Below are positions 62,030 to 64,000 of a DNA stretch of 64,000 bases, piece after piece. The stretch comes from DATARH01 sp963778385 (GTDB lineage Bacteria; Pseudomonadota; Alphaproteobacteria; ATCC43930; CGMCC-115725), in the NCBI GenBank assembly GCA_963778385.1, contig CAVZUA010000016.1, positions 124,001 through 188,000 on the forward strand, in the 5' to 3' direction. The first letter of the stretch is position 1. Each line of letters begins with the position of its first letter. Made by a program: the position numbers and the translations under genes. Below the pieces are notes generated by a model. The model saw only the letters and a list, made by a program, of their open reading frames with translations. It made no database searches and had not been told where the DNA came from.

Positions 62030-63610
62030 ATGCGCCGTCTTGGCCTTGTGCTTGTCGCCGCGCTGCTGTTCGCCGGCCCGGCCGCCGCCGAGAAATCCGG
62101 CGGCACGCTGCGGGTCTATGCCGAGGACAGCCCGGCCAGCATGTCGATCATCGAGGAGGCGACGCCGATCGCGGTACAATACGTGATGGGCGTGTTCAAC
62201 AACCTCGTCATCTACGACCAGCACATCGCGCAAAACAGCCTCAAGGACATCGTCCCCGAACTCGCCGACAGCTGGTCGTGGGGCGCCGACGGCAAGGATC
62301 TCACCTTCAAGCTGCATCACGGCGTCAAATGGCATGATGGCCAGCCGTTTACCGCCGCCGATGTCGTCTGCACCTGGAACCTGCTGCTCGGCAAAGCGGA
62401 ACAGAAGCTCCGCGCCAACCCGCGCAAGTCCTGGTACTGGAACCTGCAGAGCGTGACGGCCGACGCCGATGACGTCGTGACGTTCCACCTCGGCCAGCCG
62501 CAGCCGGCGTTTATCGCGCTGCTCGCCTCGGGCTGGTCGCCTATCTATCCCTGTCACGTGCCGCCGGCGCAGATGCGCCAGCACCCGATCGGCACCGGCC
62601 CGTTCAAGTTCGCCGAGTACAAGCCCAACGAAACCATCAAGATCGTCCGCAACGCGGATTACTGGAAGCCGGGCCGGCCTTATCTCGACGGGATCGACTT
62701 TACGATCATCAAGAACCGCTCGACCGCGCAGCTGGCGTTTGTCGCCGGCCAGTTCGACATGACTTTCCCGTATCTGATGACGGTCCAGCTCGAAAAAGAG
62801 CTGAAGTCGCAGATGCCGAAGGCGGAGTGCATGCTGGCGCCGGTCAATTCGAGCGCCAATCTGATCACCAACCGCGACAAGCCGCCCTTCGATAACGTCG
62901 ATCTGCGCCGCGCGATGGCGCTCACCATCGACCGCAAATCGTTTATGGACATTCTTGCCGAGGGGCAGGGCTTTATCGGCGGCGCTATGCTGCCGCCGCC
63001 GGTGGGCCTCTGGGGCATGCCGCCCGACATGCTCAAAACCATCCCCGGCTACGACCCCGATGTCGCGAAAAACCGCGCGACGGCCAAGGAGATCATGACC
63101 AAGCTCGGCTACGGCCCCGACAGGCATCTCGCGGTCAAGGTGTCGACGCGCAACCTGTCGGTGTTTCGCGACCCGGCGACGGTGTTCCTCGACCAGCTCA
63201 AGGAAATCTGGGTCGACGCCGAGCTCGAAGTGATCGAAACCGCCAACTGGTTTCCCAAGATCGTCCGCAAGGACTACGCGGTCGGCCTCAACCTGACGGC
63301 CGGCGGCGTCGACGACCCCGACCAGCAGTTCTTCGAGAATTACGCCTGCGGGTCGGAGCGCAACTACACGGGGTACTGCAACAAGGACATCGAAAAGCTG
63401 TTTGGCGAGCAGTCGCAGATGACCGACCAGGAGGCGCGCAAGAAGCTCACCTGGGAGATCGACAAGAGGCTTCAGGAAGACGGCGCGCGGCCGATCATCT
63501 ATCACTGGCAGGGTGCGACCTGCCGGCGGCCCGAGGTCAAGGGCCTCACGATCATGGTCAACAGCGCCGCCAATGGCTGGCGCTGGGAGGATGTCTGGCT
63601 TGACCGATGA
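62030..63610 (+). CDS. ABC transporter substrate-binding protein, family 5 (peptide/nickel type)
   Basis: The product has 526 residues. A signal peptide (MRRLGLVLVAALLFAGPAAA) leads into the SBP family 5 layout: SGGTLRVYAEDSPASMSIIE, ELADSWSWGADGKDLTFKLH, HGVKWHDGQPFTAADVV and HPIGTGPFKFAEYKPNETIK. It binds oligopeptides, glycosides or other small solutes in the periplasm. The permease and ATPase genes are not in the window. A VOC-family gene follows 80 bases downstream and may share a degradation pathway. Confidence 0.92.
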   Translation: MRRLGLVLVAALLFAGPAAAEKSGGTLRVYAEDSPASMSIIEEATPIAVQYVMGVFNNLVIYDQHIAQNSLKDIVPELADSWSWGADGKDLTFKLHHGVKWHDGQPFTAADVVCTWNLLLGKAEQKLRANPRKSWYWNLQSVTADADDVVTFHLGQPQPAFIALLASGWSPIYPCHVPPAQMRQHPIGTGPFKFAEYKPNETIKIVRNADYWKPGRPYLDGIDFTIIKNRSTAQLAFVAGQFDMTFPYLMTVQLEKELKSQMPKAECMLAPVNSSANLITNRDKPPFDNVDLRRAMALTIDRKSFMDILAEGQGFIGGAMLPPPVGLWGMPPDMLKTIPGYDPDVAKNRATAKEIMTKLGYGPDRHLAVKVSTRNLSVFRDPATVFLDQLKEIWVDAELEVIETANWFPKIVRKDYAVGLNLTAGGVDDPDQQFFENYACGSERNYTGYCNKDIEKLFGEQSQMTDQEARKKLTWEIDKRLQEDGARPIIYHWQGATCRRPEVKGLTIMVNSAANGWRWEDVWLDR

Positions 63611-63690
63611 CCGTCGCGCCGCGGTGCGCCGCGGCTCGACCGACCCGTGTTTCGCGCGCTAGGATCGGCCAAATCATTTGGAGGAACGCC

Positions 63691-64000
63691 ATGGCGGCCA
63701 ATGTCCAGAGCTACGATCGCGAGGCCGAGGATCTCGGCAATATCGTCGGCCTCGAACACGTCAATCTGCAGATCCCCGATCAGAGCCTCGGGACCGCGTT
63801 CTACATCATGGGGTTGGGGCTGACGCGCGACCCGTACATGAATACCGGGCTCGCCAACATGTGGATCAATGTCGGCAAGAGCCAGTTCCACCTGCCGACC
63901 GGCGAGCCCTGGGTGCTGCGCGGGGCGATCGGCCTGGTCACGCCGGACCGGGCGGCGCTGCTGAAGCGCCTCGACAACGTCAAAAAACCGCTCGCCGGCA
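63691..64000 (+). CDS. VOC-family protein (glyoxalase/dioxygenase fold), cut by window end
   Basis: The first 103 residues are visible. The beta-alpha-beta-beta-beta VOC module appears as GLEHVNLQIPDQSLGTAFYI then MGLGLTRDPYMNTGLANMWI and NVGKSQFHLPTGEP, with likely metal ligands His24 and His64-type positions. Members include glyoxalases, extradiol dioxygenases and fosfomycin enzymes. A GAGGAA site precedes ATG 63691. Confidence 0.85.
   Translation, partial: MAANVQSYDREAEDLGNIVGLEHVNLQIPDQSLGTAFYIMGLGLTRDPYMNTGLANMWINVGKSQFHLPTGEPWVLRGAIGLVTPDRAALLKRLDNVKKPLAG

Overview
The window is high-GC DNA from an alphaproteobacterium, probably a soil or rhizosphere member of the Hyphomicrobiales or Rhodospirillales. 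This rests on the style of the genes: iorA-type and CoxL-type molybdenum hydroxylase genes, a TolB/TPR-type winged-helix regulator, a PAS_5 relic, IS630/IS110/IS5 elements and paired GC-rich palindromic repeats. No 16S gene is present, so genus is not assigned.

Two kinds of DNA alternate. Conserved-looking blocks lie at about 1-3.6, 10.8-15.0, 39.6-40.9 and 41.7-64 kb. They are densely coded and little decayed. A large accessory zone covers about 3.6-10.7 and 15-41.5 kb. It is full of truncated genes, insertion sequences and prophage or plasmid-like debris.

Block 1 (1-3.6 kb): an alpha/beta hydrolase, a secreted polysaccharide deacetylase, and an isoquinoline-1-oxidoreductase-like operon (diheme cytochrome, 2Fe-2S subunit) whose large molybdenum subunit is cut off. 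Element A (3.6-10.7 kb): a VapE-type primase-helicase, a structured iteron region that looks like a replication origin, a serine resolvase, and an overlapping phage packaging operon (small protein, HNH nuclease, large terminase) that ends in a truncated gene. A class III adenylate cyclase and a GMC oxidoreductase follow. Element B (15-23 kb): an IS630 element, a frameshifted PAS protein, an IS5 fragment, a broken RepA-like ATPase followed by its own iterons, a broken zinc ribbon, a small terminase subunit and a frameshifted methyltransferase.

From 23 to 33 kb come a RidA protein, a phosphatase fragment next to an IS5 element, and a secreted carbohydrate group: a GH42-like hydrolase, a beta-helix protein, and a large protein with five 273-bp tandem repeats ending in a paralogous beta-helix. 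From 33 to 41 kb come two fused transposase fragments, a complete IS110 element, an OmpA lipoprotein, an IS630 element that cleanly interrupts a small secreted-protein gene, an acyltransferase, tRNA-Thr and an integrase remnant.

The 42.6-45.5 kb stretch is the most unusual metabolic unit. A cytochrome P450 is translationally coupled to a cyclooxygenase-like haem dioxygenase, resembling a split version of fungal and animal oxylipin enzymes. A cell-wall turnover cluster follows (class A PBP, lytic transglycosylase, NagA, SIS deaminase/isomerase, NagK, and divergent MurQ). Then come an MHS transporter, a MoaD-like protein with a xanthine-dehydrogenase-type large subunit, a TPR regulator, an acyl-CoA-dehydrogenase-like flavoprotein, a peptide-type ABC binding protein, and the start of a VOC protein.
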